Assembly (NCBI GenBank): GCA_038210985.1
Contig: JBBQWB010000004.1
Coordinates: 1-64,000, forward strand
Origin: JAQUGA01 sp038210985
GTDB lineage: Bacteria; Bacteroidota; Bacteroidia; Bacteroidales; WCHB1-69
Reading direction: 5' to 3'
Length of the DNA: 64,000 nt
Part shown: positions 35,174 to 46,200 of the stretch, in pieces
Layout: every line of letters starts with the position of its first letter
Position numbering within the stretch: position 1 is the stretch's first letter
Made by a program: the position numbers and the translations under genes
The notes under the pieces: model-generated
The model's input: only the letters and a program-made list of their open reading frames with translations
The model's database searches: none
Told to the model about the DNA's origin: nothing

Positions 35174-35311
35174 GGTGCGTAGCACCGTCCTATCTGTAAA
35201 ACAAGCACATCATACATCGAATGGAGGTGCAGCGCACCGTCCTCGAACAAAAATAAAAAAATCGAAATATTAAAATACACTTCTTATTTGATAGAGCGGT
35301 GCGATGCACCT
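35174..35311. repeat. cluster of GGTGC-nnn-GCACC micro-palindromes
   Basis: Perfect 5-bp arms with three-nucleotide loops at 35174-35186 (loop GTA), 35226-35238 (loop AGC) and 35299-35311 (loop GAT). The first two are followed by the same GTCCT. Too short for terminators and without T-runs. Confidence 0.7.
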
Positions 35312-35500
35312 TTTTGATTTCCACAATTACTTTATATCTACAGATAGCACGGTGCGATGCATCTTTGCTTAAAAAGCTAATTTTTGTTGAGAATGTTTTT
35401 CAGTTGATTACACGTTTAAAATAAAAAAAACCCCAACATGATTTTATAATGCCTATACATACAGCCGTATATTATTGATCCATTTAGACACATTTGTGCG

Positions 35501-35575
35501 GTCATGATGATTCGCCACGGCGAAGTCGAAGCATCCGCAACCTCCTTCGACTTCGCCGTGGCGAATCTGGATGAC
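35501..35575. repeat. long hairpin repeat, 23-bp perfect arms
   Basis: Arm 35509-35531 (starts GATTCGCCACGGCGAAGTCG) is exactly complementary to 35545-35567 around a 13-nt loop; an outer GTCAT/ATGAC pair (35501-35505 with 35571-35575) extends it. Its left half recurs at 51571-51601 with three differences. It is GC-rich against its surroundings, as expected of a mobile or REP-type repeat. Confidence 0.85.
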
Positions 35576-35709
35576 TGCTCCTTTTGCTCGAATTTGTAAT
35601 CCGAACTTAATTATAATCCAAAAAATTTTTGGTTGGTTAGGATTGCAAATCCGAACAAGCTCTGTATTAGTAGATACAAAAATGTAAAATTTATCAGAAA
35701 AAAATCTAA

Positions 35710-36561
35710 CTAGTGGCTGTCTAGCGATTTTATTTTATCCACAATTTTATCGGCTAATCTACTGGCTCCGAATCTAAGTAATTTATTATTTAGCCATTCT
35801 TTACCCAAAATAGTTTCAACCAATTTAATATAAATCAGGCTACCTTCGGCATTGGCAATTCCACCAGCGGGCTTAATTCCAATTTTAACACCTGTTTTAT
35901 CATAGTGCTCTTTAATGGCTAAAAGCATCACATACATTGCTTCGGGTGTAGCATTAACCGCTACTTTACCAGTAGATGTTTTAATAAAATCGGCACCGGC
36001 ACTAATAGCCATTTCCGAGGCTTTGTATATATTTTCGGGAGTAATCAACTCGCCTGTTTCAAGAATTACTTTTAAATGTTTCTTCCCACATGCTTTTTTA
36101 ATGGCTTTAATTTCGTCAATTACTTTTGTGTAATCACCTACCAAAAAAGACCCTCGCGAAATAACCATATCCACTTCATCTGCTCCCTCTTCAACAGCAT
36201 ATTTTACTTCCGCTACCTTAATATGAATTGGCGATTGTCCAGCAGGAAAAGCTCCTGCTACACAAGCAACTTTTAAACCTTTACCCGCAAGTGTTTGTTT
36301 TGCTGTTTTTACAAAAACTGGATAAACACAAACGGCAGCAGTATTATGAATATTATGACCTAAAGACGAAAATCCAGATGCTTTATTGCAAAGTTCTTTA
36401 ACTCTTTGATGTGTGTCGGAACCTTCCAGAGTTGTTAAATCAATACAGTTTAACACAAGTTGATATGCTTGTTTTTCGGTTAAATATTTTAATGGTTGAT
36501 CGGAAATTTCTGCTATTTTTAGAGAAATTGCTTCTTGTGTTAAATCTTTTTCTGTTATCAT
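35710..36561 (-). CDS. deoC: deoxyribose-phosphate aldolase
   Basis: 283 residues of the TIM-barrel DERA family. IDLTTLEG (Asp41), VCVYPVFV, EVDMVISRG, KVILETGELI, the Schiff-base Lys194 in DFIKTSTGK and Lys230 in IKPAGGI are in place. It splits 2-deoxyribose-5-phosphate into acetaldehyde and glyceraldehyde-3-phosphate in nucleoside catabolism. It starts 10 bp after the porU stop, so it is probably cotranscribed with the T9SS genes without functional relation. Confidence 0.96.
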   Translation of the reverse strand: MITEKDLTQEAISLKIAEISDQPLKYLTEKQAYQLVLNCIDLTTLEGSDTHQRVKELCNKASGFSSLGHNIHNTAAVCVYPVFVKTAKQTLAGKGLKVACVAGAFPAGQSPIHIKVAEVKYAVEEGADEVDMVISRGSFLVGDYTKVIDEIKAIKKACGKKHLKVILETGELITPENIYKASEMAISAGADFIKTSTGKVAVNATPEAMYVMLLAIKEHYDKTGVKIGIKPAGGIANAEGSLIYIKLVETILGKEWLNNKLLRFGASRLADKIVDKIKSLDSH

Positions 36562-36571
36562 TTTACGTGTT

Positions 36572-39500
36572 TTATCTAATTATTACCATTTTACCGAACT
36601 CTTTTACAAAATATTTTGAGGCTCCCGTGCTTTTCTTTTCAATTTGTTCACCCTGAATATTTGTCATTATTCTGTACAAATATACACCATTTGCTAATTG
36701 GTCGCCAAAATTATCTTTGCCATCCCAAGCATAATCGGTAATATTACGACCAATATGAATACTTCCAAGTTCTGAAAGGTCGATTTCACGAACTAACTTT
36801 CCCGAAATGGTCATAATTTGAATTTTAAAATAGGTAGGAATTTCGGAACCTGTTAACGTAAAAACAAATCGGGTAGAACTAGAAAATGGATTAGGCCAAT
36901 TCATTACTTCGGTTATGGTTGATTTGTTTATTATCTCGAACGAAATAGTGTATTTGTTATTTCCAGATAAATTTCCCGACTTATCCATGCCTTCAACCAT
37001 CATTTTATATATGCCATCCACAGTAAAAGAAGCGTTGTAAAGAATATGAGATTTGTTTTTATTATTTGCAGGGATAAATTGCATTATAGTTCTAAATCCA
37101 TCGTAAAAAGGTATCCTTTTATATTCGGTTTCGCCTGGAGCCATTATTTGAACTCTAAACAATGAGGTGTCTTGAATACTATTTAAAAGCAAATATTGAT
37201 TTTCATCTTTTAATGTAATTTGTATCTGTGGTTTTGCCGAAACAATATCATTGTTTAAAATATGAACTCCATCAAAAGTTACGTCCATAACTGGATTTAT
37301 TCGATCGGGGTTTACACTAAAATAAAATTCAGCAATATTATTAAAATGGTACATTTCAACCTGATCATTGTTCGGGTTAAATTCTACTTGTAAAGTATTA
37401 TAGCCCGATAAATCGATGGATGACATTGCCACAGTTGCCGTAAGAACATCTCCTACTGGGTGCAATCGAAGTCGTTTGTAAATTATACGAATAGGAACGT
37501 TTTCTTTAATAATTCTGAAAACAACTAATAAACTATCCATGTTCGACAAGCCAATGTTTTGGGTAGAAATGGATAATTTTACCGAATCTCCTTGATTGAC
37601 ATCATCTCCCGAATAACTAAAAGCAACGCTTGGATTAATTGCCGTTTCGGGAGCTGGATCATACACCACATGCCACCTTATTAGCTGAGTTGGAGTAGTG
37701 TGGATATTATCTTTTGAAAATAATTTTAGCTTTAAATATGGAAATTGATGAACGTCAATTCTTTGGTTAAGATTATACAAATCCAAAGTGTCGGTAGTAA
37801 GTTTTTCAATAAGAATAGTTTCTTCACCAAAGTTATTAATTCCGATAACTCTTAGTGATATCTCATCGGTGTTTGGATTTTCGAGGCTTTGAGACCGCCA
37901 GTGAAGGCTTCCCCAGCTTAAAGCAGGTCCAACAATTTCGGAAGTTATACTACCTTCGTCCCAATTTGTAGAATATTGAGCATTAATATGGATAATTTGA
38001 GTTTCGTTTGCGGCAACTGCTTCAACTACATTTGGATCGCCAATTGGAATTCCTTTTCTACCAAAAACTATATATGGATTATTCCAGTGCAAGTTGCGAA
38101 TTTGAGAACTACCAAACGATTCAAATGCCTGATACAAAGCTTCGGGATATGTATCTGCATAATGGTTTCGATGGCTCATTGCCAACACATAATATCCATT
38201 TGGAATAGAGTTTATATAACTCAAAATACTGTCTTTATTAGCAGGCGTTACGGCTTGAAAATCGGCAGCTGGAACAGGATATGTTTTACAAATTGCTTGT
38301 CCTCTAAGCCCAATACTGTCGGGATTCATCCAAAAATCTCCAGAAATCGGATTAATTACGGCAATTTTCATCCCATTTCCCGTATTGCTTAAGCACGACC
38401 ACTGATCCTGAACCAAACCATTAACTCTAAACCAAATTTCGGTCCATGGCATTCCATAGCCAAAATAACCAGTTTGAGCCGTTAGAGCTTTAATGTCTTG
38501 AGCAAATTCAAATTTACGTTGTGGCTTGTTATATTTAACAAATTGGTAATCATCGTTTTTAAATTGAAAAAAGTGAGCCTGTCCCCAACCACGTTTACCT
38601 ATTATATATTGAAAAGAACTTTCGCGCCAATTATTTGTACCCGTTTTTTCTACTCTCCAATAATACACCGTTGAATCTGTTAATAAAAATGGCAACGACC
38701 ATTCCACAATTCCACCCGATGATTGAACCGAAAACTGTTGTTTAAAAGGACTATTAAAAGCATCGGTTGTATCTATCTCGAAAGAGTAATTGCCTGAAGT
38801 TGTAAAAACAGTTCCTGTAGATGCTTTTAAAATGGTTTGAGCATCCGGAATTACCGCATATTTGTATGGATAAACTGGAATAATATCCGAAGATGAAATT
38901 AAAAATTGAACACTTACAATATTGTTATTTTCGCTGTATTCGTCCACTTCATTATAATCGTCTAATGAAACTCGCAGTGTATTGTTTCCGATGCCATTTA
39001 ATCTATCCACAGGAAGTTTAAAAATTATTGTATCGCTAGATAAAGGAGCTTTAATTCGCAACAAGGTGTCTTTAGTAATATTGTTCGGAAACATTCGTGT
39101 TATTTTAACCAATATTGAATCGTTAATGGCACGAGCAATATTTCGACAAAGAATACGAACATAAAAACTATCAATTTCGGTGGTTATATTTGATGGATTA
39201 AATAAAATATTATTTGGTTCGATAATATAATCAGGTTTTTCAAACGAATTTAGAACAATTGCAGGGTCGCCATGATAGGTCATGTCTAAGCTGGTTTCTT
39301 TAATCCACACCAAAGGTTCAAGATTTTTAATGGTTTGTTGAATAATATAACCTAACGGTTTACCATAGCATAAATATCCAAAATTTCGATAAAACATGTT
39401 TGCATAATTATTCATATAAATATCACTACCCGAGCTAACCGAAGCCAAATAAGCAATAGTTCCTTTGTTGGCTATTAAAACAAATTCCTCACTGCTACTT

Positions 39501-41581
39501 CCTCTATCATAATTTACGCCCGAAGTAAAAAGGTCGCCAGCAAAACACGAAAGTCCTAAAAGGAGAGGATATTTCCCGTAATTTGTGTATTCGCTTGGAT
39601 TATCAATACTTATATCGTAGCCAATACCCGAAGCATGTCCAAAAAAAGTCATTAATGTAACGCCATTATTAATAATATCCTTTAAAGAGTCGGATTGATT
39701 AATTTGAATTGGCTCTGTAGTTGTTTTTTTGAATGTTTTAACCACTGCACCAAAAAGGGTATCTTCAATAATGGCTTTATATTGATTTAAATATCCTAAA
39801 AGCATTTGATGATGCAAATCACCACTTCCGGCAAAATGCAAAATGTTCTTCATCCATGGTTTTGGTGATTGAATAGCAACTTCATGTTCACGAACTTTAT
39901 TCAAATAAAGCAGAACATGGTCGGGTGTTTTTGCACTTAATCGACCAGTTGGAATGGCAGGATAGTATGAATTTGGGTCGATTAATCCAGATGTAAACAT
40001 AATATCCGAAGGAGGAACCCCCATTGTGGGAACTAAGGTTCGACCATACCAAGCTCCTGTTTTTCGATAAGTTGGCATAGAAGTGGAGTTTTCGGCCGAC
40101 CGATATGATTTTCCGATGATGAACAAATGTTTTGGGATTCCGCTAAAACGAGCTATTGCAAACTTCATAAAATTTCGAATGGAAAGCGGATTTTTGCGAA
40201 TACCATACGAAAACTGATCGTATAAATCATCAATATCTACCACAATTGGATTATACAAAGTTGGATAACCGGAAGTTCGTCGATATTCTTTATATTGTTG
40301 TGCTTCGTTCCAAAGTGAACGATGGGTGATAATAATATAATCTGAGTTAGCATACTCGGATGTTGAATAATCAATAAAAGACCCATTACCATTCACGGGC
40401 GTGAGTTCCAAAATGGTTTTCATTTTAAAATCCGATGTAATAAAAACCTCTTTATCGCCTCCAAAATTTTGCATTAAGGACGATATTTGAGTTCCATTTT
40501 TAACTGAATTTACACGAATTCCGTTGGTTAAATCATACATTCTAACGGAGTCGCCTGCTGCTGTAGCGATTCCGGGAGCAATTAAATGCAATGTGCTTTT
40601 TGGAAGACTTCCAAATTCAGGTAATTTTAGAAGATAAGTGTTTGTGTTTTCTAAAGTTAAAGTGTGGGGATAAACTACTTTAATAAACGAAATTGTTTGT
40701 CGATCGGATGCGCTACCTTGGTCATTAACCGAAGAAAAAACAAACGAAGTATTTGTACTTCCTAAATATTGTGGAGGAATGGTTCGGTTAAAACGAAAGT
40801 GTTTATATTCATTAAAAACAGTATCGATTGTATTTTGAGGAAAAACAACTCGCAAATGGTGAACTGGACTTGACTCACTGGCAACACCAAATTCTACTTG
40901 TGCCAATGGACCTCCCGAATATGCGTTTGTAGATGGAATTAATTTAGTTTTGGATTGACCATTTGAGTAAACCCCATCCATCCAACCTTCGCCATCATCG
41001 TATTCGACCCGCACGCTACCATAAGCTGATAAAGGTCCTAAATAATAGCTCGAATTATAGTTTTGTGCGGAGGTAAACATAAAATATGGAGCCTCGTTAT
41101 ACGATGAAAAATTTGAATTATTTTCAATAGCCATACGTTTTCCATTCAAATTTACCGACCATGTAATGTAATACGATGCAGTATCGTTAAACAAACTATA
41201 ATAAGGATTTGCTTGAAAATTTGGGTTTGAATAAAGCTGAGCATCCAGCCATCCGTCGTTTCGTTTACAATATACTTCGATAAAATCGCCAGCTTCCAAA
41301 TATCCTTTTTCTTCGCCTTTTACATATATTGCAAGTTCCTGACCTCGTCCATAAATTTTCAAACCTTTCGGATTAAACGTTTGAAGAGATATTCCAACTT
41401 GACTAAAGCCTGTTTCAAGCGTTTCGAAAGGGATTTTATAAATTCCATCTTCGGTTACCGAAAATCGAACAAATTTTTGAGAATGTTGTATCCATTCGTT
41501 CCCAAAAGTTTGACCTTGTAAACCTGAAAAGTTTACAAGTATCAATACGCTAAGGAAAAAAATAGATAAAAATCTCTTCAT
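36572..41581 (-). CDS. porU: type IX secretion system sortase PorU
   Basis: 1669 residues: signal peptide MKRFLSIFFLSVLILVNFSG, an N-terminal beta region, a C25 gingipain-type peptidase domain (about 410-830) with the His649/Cys679 pair (FFGHASG and GLSCFAGD), then CARDB-like and other beta domains and a C-terminal FlgD-type Ig domain (NPFSSSTRFVFTL; ANGVYLYRI). PorU removes the sorting tail of T9SS cargo and attaches it to the cell surface. It is longer than the roughly 1150-1300 residues of well-studied PorU proteins, the extra length lying after the peptidase domain. It sits 12 bp after porV, its outer membrane partner. Confidence 0.93.
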   Translation of the reverse strand: MKRFLSIFFLSVLILVNFSGLQGQTFGNEWIQHSQKFVRFSVTEDGIYKIPFETLETGFSQVGISLQTFNPKGLKIYGRGQELAIYVKGEEKGYLEAGDFIEVYCKRNDGWLDAQLYSNPNFQANPYYSLFNDTASYYITWSVNLNGKRMAIENNSNFSSYNEAPYFMFTSAQNYNSSYYLGPLSAYGSVRVEYDDGEGWMDGVYSNGQSKTKLIPSTNAYSGGPLAQVEFGVASESSPVHHLRVVFPQNTIDTVFNEYKHFRFNRTIPPQYLGSTNTSFVFSSVNDQGSASDRQTISFIKVVYPHTLTLENTNTYLLKLPEFGSLPKSTLHLIAPGIATAAGDSVRMYDLTNGIRVNSVKNGTQISSLMQNFGGDKEVFITSDFKMKTILELTPVNGNGSFIDYSTSEYANSDYIIITHRSLWNEAQQYKEYRRTSGYPTLYNPIVVDIDDLYDQFSYGIRKNPLSIRNFMKFAIARFSGIPKHLFIIGKSYRSAENSTSMPTYRKTGAWYGRTLVPTMGVPPSDIMFTSGLIDPNSYYPAIPTGRLSAKTPDHVLLYLNKVREHEVAIQSPKPWMKNILHFAGSGDLHHQMLLGYLNQYKAIIEDTLFGAVVKTFKKTTTEPIQINQSDSLKDIINNGVTLMTFFGHASGIGYDISIDNPSEYTNYGKYPLLLGLSCFAGDLFTSGVNYDRGSSSEEFVLIANKGTIAYLASVSSGSDIYMNNYANMFYRNFGYLCYGKPLGYIIQQTIKNLEPLVWIKETSLDMTYHGDPAIVLNSFEKPDYIIEPNNILFNPSNITTEIDSFYVRILCRNIARAINDSILVKITRMFPNNITKDTLLRIKAPLSSDTIIFKLPVDRLNGIGNNTLRVSLDDYNEVDEYSENNNIVSVQFLISSSDIIPVYPYKYAVIPDAQTILKASTGTVFTTSGNYSFEIDTTDAFNSPFKQQFSVQSSGGIVEWSLPFLLTDSTVYYWRVEKTGTNNWRESSFQYIIGKRGWGQAHFFQFKNDDYQFVKYNKPQRKFEFAQDIKALTAQTGYFGYGMPWTEIWFRVNGLVQDQWSCLSNTGNGMKIAVINPISGDFWMNPDSIGLRGQAICKTYPVPAADFQAVTPANKDSILSYINSIPNGYYVLAMSHRNHYADTYPEALYQAFESFGSSQIRNLHWNNPYIVFGRKGIPIGDPNVVEAVAANETQIIHINAQYSTNWDEGSITSEIVGPALSWGSLHWRSQSLENPNTDEISLRVIGINNFGEETILIEKLTTDTLDLYNLNQRIDVHQFPYLKLKLFSKDNIHTTPTQLIRWHVVYDPAPETAINPSVAFSYSGDDVNQGDSVKLSISTQNIGLSNMDSLLVVFRIIKENVPIRIIYKRLRLHPVGDVLTATVAMSSIDLSGYNTLQVEFNPNNDQVEMYHFNNIAEFYFSVNPDRINPVMDVTFDGVHILNNDIVSAKPQIQITLKDENQYLLLNSIQDTSLFRVQIMAPGETEYKRIPFYDGFRTIMQFIPANNKNKSHILYNASFTVDGIYKMMVEGMDKSGNLSGNNKYTISFEIINKSTITEVMNWPNPFSSSTRFVFTLTGSEIPTYFKIQIMTISGKLVREIDLSELGSIHIGRNITDYAWDGKDNFGDQLANGVYLYRIMTNIQGEQIEKKSTGASKYFVKEFGKMVIIR

Positions 41582-41593
41582 AATTAATTATTT

Positions 41594-42706
41594 TTAAAAT
41601 GAAGATGCAGATTTAGTTTCACTTGGTTTATTTAGATTTAATCGCAACGAAAAAACATTTGAGTAAACAGCTATGGATTTATCGCCAATATCGCTAAGGG
41701 CATAATCGATTGAAAGCACTTTTTTAATAACTACTCCCACACCAATATTAAACTGATAAGACCAAAATTTATCTTTCACAAAATCCGATTCTTGCTGAAT
41801 ATTACCAATACCTCCACGAACAAAAAGCAAATCTTTATAACCTATTTCTAATCCCATGTGAGGATCGATGCTAAATGGCTTTGATTTAATTAGCACATTT
41901 CTTTTACCATCGGTTGTAATATCAAAATCGAGTGCAACTAGAGCAGAAATATCTTTGGGTAAATTAAACTTTCGGCTACCTCCAAAAATAAATTTTGGCA
42001 AAGTAAATTCGATTGAATTTGTTGGAATTTCATTGCCTGTTTCTACAAAAACTTCAATCATTCGATCGGATAAATTATAGCTCCATGCATTAAATGTGGA
42101 AGTAACATCGCGTCCCATAACTCCAAAATTCCATTTTTTGTAATTATATTGAGCACCAAAATCAAGTCCAAAACCCCACGAGCCAGCAAAATCGCCAATA
42201 ACCCTACGAACAATTTTCACATTTCCACCAATTTGTAAGCCTATAATTTTCTGCATTTTACGTGCATAGGAAAATAAAATACCGTAATCTGCAGCCGAAA
42301 AAGATGTAATTCTATTGTAATCAATGTTTCCTTGATTGTCAATAAGGTCGGTTGTATTTGGGATATCATCTACTCCAAAGCGGATAATGGATAAGGCTGC
42401 TGCTGAATTTTCGTCGAATTTTATAGCAAAAGAGCCGTAATCGTATTTTGCAATTCCAGCAAAATATTCGGCATGCATTAAGGATAATTGCCTATCGTTG
42501 GTCATTCCAACTAATCCCGCTGGATTCCAATAACCAGCAGTTCCATCATTTACAAACGAAACTTGCGTATTTGACATGGCTAAAGCACGAGCACCCACCC
42601 CAATACTTAAAAATTCGTTGCTGTATTTTGGAGCTTGTGCATAAGTTTGAAAAGATAATATCGCCAATATTAGCAAAAAGCACCACCTAATTTTTTTCAC
42701 TTTCAT
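41594..42706 (-). CDS. porV: type IX secretion system outer membrane channel protein PorV
   Basis: 370 residues: signal peptide ...LILAILSFQTYAQ, then SNEFLSIGVGARALAMSNTQVSFVNDG and WNPAGLVGM, the FadL-like start of PorV/PorQ barrels, with strands to the end (e.g. GLEIGYKDLLFVRGGI; FSLRLNLN). PorV collects cargo from the translocon and delivers it to PorU. Position immediately upstream of porU identifies it as PorV rather than PorQ. It follows tadA by 39 bp with no visible promoter box, so it probably shares the upstream transcript. Confidence 0.93.
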   Translation of the reverse strand: MKVKKIRWCFLLILAILSFQTYAQAPKYSNEFLSIGVGARALAMSNTQVSFVNDGTAGYWNPAGLVGMTNDRQLSLMHAEYFAGIAKYDYGSFAIKFDENSAAALSIIRFGVDDIPNTTDLIDNQGNIDYNRITSFSAADYGILFSYARKMQKIIGLQIGGNVKIVRRVIGDFAGSWGFGLDFGAQYNYKKWNFGVMGRDVTSTFNAWSYNLSDRMIEVFVETGNEIPTNSIEFTLPKFIFGGSRKFNLPKDISALVALDFDITTDGKRNVLIKSKPFSIDPHMGLEIGYKDLLFVRGGIGNIQQESDFVKDKFWSYQFNIGVGVVIKKVLSIDYALSDIGDKSIAVYSNVFSLRLNLNKPSETKSASSF

Positions 42707-42745
42707 CAGTATAGATTATTAAAACATAGTTGAGTAACGTTTTGT

Positions 42746-43243
42746 TCAGTTATTTAGTGTTTGTTCGGGGTCAATTTTATTGAAAATTGGCTTATTGATT
42801 GCTCTTTTCTTTTGAAAAAAAGTTTTAATCAATAAGCTACATTCTTTTTTCAGGACACCTTCACGCACAATTGTTTTAGGATGAAGCATTTCGGGATTAA
42901 TCATACGATATCCTCGTTTGGTGTCGGAAGTTGCAAAAATCAATTCGGATACTTGCGCCCAATGTATTGCTCCTGCACACATTGGACAAGGCTCAAGGGT
43001 AACATATAACTTACAATCGACCAAATATTTACCACCCAATGTGTTTGCTGCCGAAGTAATTGCTTGCATTTCGGCATGAGCCGTTACATCGTTTAAACAT
43101 TCGGTTAAATTGTGCGTGCGAGCAATAATTCGATTGTTGTGAACGATAACGCAACCAACTGGAACCTCATCTTTTTCAAAAGCCTTAACTGCTTCTTTAA
43201 GAGCCTCGTTCATAAAATACTCTTCGGAGAATATGGTTATCAT
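42746..43243 (-). CDS. tadA: tRNA-specific adenosine deaminase (TadA-like nucleoside deaminase)
   Basis: 165 residues of the CDA fold: N-terminal EEYFMNEALKEAVKAF, VPVGCVIV, HAEMQAI with zinc ligand His56 and proton shuttle Glu58, and LEPCPMCAGAI with Cys86 and Cys89. TadA converts the wobble adenosine of tRNA-Arg to inosine; a guanine deaminase role is less likely but not excluded. Its ATG overlaps the TGA of the upstream cargo gene as ATGA, indicating translational coupling, an odd pairing of tRNA editing with a secreted protein. Confidence 0.9.
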   Translation of the reverse strand: MITIFSEEYFMNEALKEAVKAFEKDEVPVGCVIVHNNRIIARTHNLTECLNDVTAHAEMQAITSAANTLGGKYLVDCKLYVTLEPCPMCAGAIHWAQVSELIFATSDTKRGYRMINPEMLHPKTIVREGVLKKECSLLIKTFFQKKRAINKPIFNKIDPEQTLNN

Positions 43244-46200
43244 ATTTTTATAAATTTTTCGACAATTACTCGAACTTCGTTTGAAATACGAATATAAAAA
43301 ACTCCTTTTTGCAAATGAGAAATTGGAATATTTATAGCAGATTCGATAGAAACACCTGCGTAAACCAATTGCCCCATTGAGTCATAAATTTCAATATCCG
43401 CACCCACTAAATCGCTACCAGTTAAATTTATTTTATCAATTGCAGGTTTAGGATATATTTTAAAATCATTGCTTATAAAAAAAGGTCGATTTGACACGGT
43501 ATTTGAAAACGACATAGTGCGAAAAGTGTTAACCATTGTAAAGCAAGTGTCGGGTTTTAATGCTCCAACATAATAGGTAGTAAAACCCTCTTTTTGCTCT
43601 GGGTCAACAAACGACAAAGCCGAACCAGAAAGGACTGCAATTTGCTCAAATGGCTTATTTTCGTATGCTCTAAAAATAACAAAAGCAGAAGGAAGATAAC
43701 CTTGATATGGAGTCCACGAAATTTGCCATTTGTTTTGTTCCGTTAATGATAAACTTGCAAATATTGTTTTATGCTTGTTGCTCAAAGGAGTTGTAAAACC
43801 GCAAGTATCCACAATGCTTATTTGATATTCGGCAGAACCATATTGTGCAACGGTATGTTCGTCAATCCAAACGTTTCCAAATTGTGCTTTTATGGTTGTT
43901 TGTTTTATCATGTCTCCAAATTGATTTTTTTTGAACACATTAATCGAATCCAGAACATGAGAAGGTGGAACAATCCATTGAACAATATTTCTGTCGTAAT
44001 TAAATTCATAACCTGCGATACAAATTTCGGCAGTAATCAAGGCTGGCAATGGTATTAAATGAATATTTGCCGAAGCACTACATTCGCCCGATTGATTTGT
44101 AGCCACAACTGTATAGGTTATTTCGCCACCATAGCTAACCAAAGGGTCGGCAATATGAGGATTATTTAAGCCAGTTTGTGGAGTCCATTCCCAATTTAAT
44201 AAACCAATGTTTGGATTATTTACATTTGGGCTTAATTGTATTCGTTCGCCACAATTAAGTTGTGTGTTTGGAGGCAAGGAAATCTGCAAAGGAATAACAT
44301 TAACAAGCACCGAGTCGGTTCCAGTGCATCCGTTAGGATCGGTAACAACAACACTGTAAACAGTTGTGTCGGAAGGAGATGCCGTTGGATTGAATAAAGA
44401 ATTATTGTTTAAACTTGTCGAAGGACTCCAAAGAAAATTTGTGCCTGGCAACAGATTATTTACAGTTACCGATATTTGAGTTTGTTGACCGCAATAAATT
44501 GTTGTGTCGTTGGATGCCGTAACCATTGTGGAACCAACATGCACCCAAATAGTATCATACGCTTCACATCCGTTTGGATTGGAAACTTTAACAACATATT
44601 GGATATTCGTTAATGGAGTACAAATTGGATTTGAAGTATCGGGATTTGATAAAAAAGTGGAAGGCGTCCATTGATACGTTACGTTTTCATCGCTATTTAA
44701 ATTTGTTTCGGCATGTAATTCAACTGGAGTTCCACAAGTTGGAATTAAATCGCCACCAGCACTTACAACCAACGAATTTACCGTAACAACAACGGTGTCA
44801 ATATCATAACAACCAGACTGAGTTTGCATTGAAAAATAATAGGTGCTAGAGTGAGATGGAAATGGCTCCACTGTATCGGCGTTAAAACTTTGTAAACCTT
44901 GCGAATCGACCCACGTATTTACTGAATTTGGATAATCGTATCTCAAAAGTGTTCCATTTAAACCTACTGCAATTCCGTGGTGATCATCGGTAAATACAAT
45001 CGACCTAAGTTCTTGTTGAGTGTTGCTTTTCATCAAATACCAATGAATTCCACCATCCATACTCTTGAAAATCAACCCATTCGAACCAGTTAAGTAAACC
45101 ACATTGTTGCTTTGAAAATAAACCGAAGTGTAATTTTGCAAACTACCTGTAGAAACTTCTTCCCAAGTAACTCCACCATTAATCGTTTTCAACAAAGTTC
45201 CATTATTTCCGCAAATAAAACCAATTTGGTTATTTAACATGCAAACATCTCGCAAATGCTGAGTGGTAACTGTGCCAATTGCTCCAAAACTACTTCCATC
45301 GTTTAATGATTTTAAAATTAATCCATCTTGACCCGAAATAAAAATTGACCCATTTGGTGAAAACGTAATGGAATTTAAGTTTTTTTGATAGCCTGTATTT
45401 ATTACAGTCCAACTATTGCCACCATCGATGGTTTTTAACACAAAGCCATTATCGCACACAGCCATTCCAAAACTTGAATTTCGGAACTTAATTTTATTAA
45501 TATTTTGGGTGTTTCCGGTAAATAAATATTGCCATTGAAAACCTCCATTTTTGCTAATTGCTAAAACCCCAGAGTAACCACCAGCAACATACACCCCATT
45601 ATCGTTATGAGCCACCGCTCGAAACAATGAACCACTTCCATTTCCAATTTTATATCGTTCGATTGTTTCGCCATTATTGAAAATTTTCATTAAACTATCT
45701 CCATAAATAACTTGAACCACATTTCCGTCTGCAATAACTTGCTCTAATAATTTCGTAGTATTTGATGTTGCCGATTTCCATTCAAAATCGCCATACAATG
45801 TAAATTCATCCGCACAAACAATTGTTCTGTCTTCGTTGGCATAAACATTGGCTGGCAAAACTTGAATAAAAACCGAATCTTTTACCGAACAACCATTGGA
45901 TGTGGTTGCTTGCAGTTTATACAAACCCGATGAAGAAGAAATAAATCCAGTATTTGCTGCCGATGGGTTTTCAATTCCAACAGAAGGTGTCCATTGATAT
46001 GAGGCAAAAACATCCACATTTTTCAATATCGTTCCCGAAGCACCAACTGCAAACGCTTTGTTTTCTCCTATGCAAAAAATTCCATATAAATTTTGTGAAA
46101 TTATTTTCGGAATTGGATACCAGCTTTCTCCAGCATCAAAGGTGTAAATAATTAATCCATTGGAACCAACCGCATAAGCCGTAGAATTATCTATAAAACT

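Larger units (their letters stand above)
34960..35709. other. 750-bp non-coding island of dispersed repeats
   Basis: No credible gene. It begins with TGTAAGAAAACGCCAAC (34964-34980), matching the end of the MITE-like repeat. A GGTTGGAGTTTTAAACG block near 35027 resembles one near 47423. Three micro-palindromes with GGTGC/GCACC arms follow at 35174, 35226 and 35299, an imperfect fourth at about 35351, and a large hairpin at 35501-35575. It separates convergent envC-like and deoC genes. Confidence 0.7.

Noticed and set aside
34942..35280. 112-codon minus-strand ORF in the 35-kb island
   Set aside because: It is built from dispersed repeats and micro-palindromes, with no recognisable domain.
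35501..35575. Terminator for the envC-like gene or deoC
   Set aside because: The stem is long but has no T-run, and half of it recurs elsewhere, so it is treated as a repeat.
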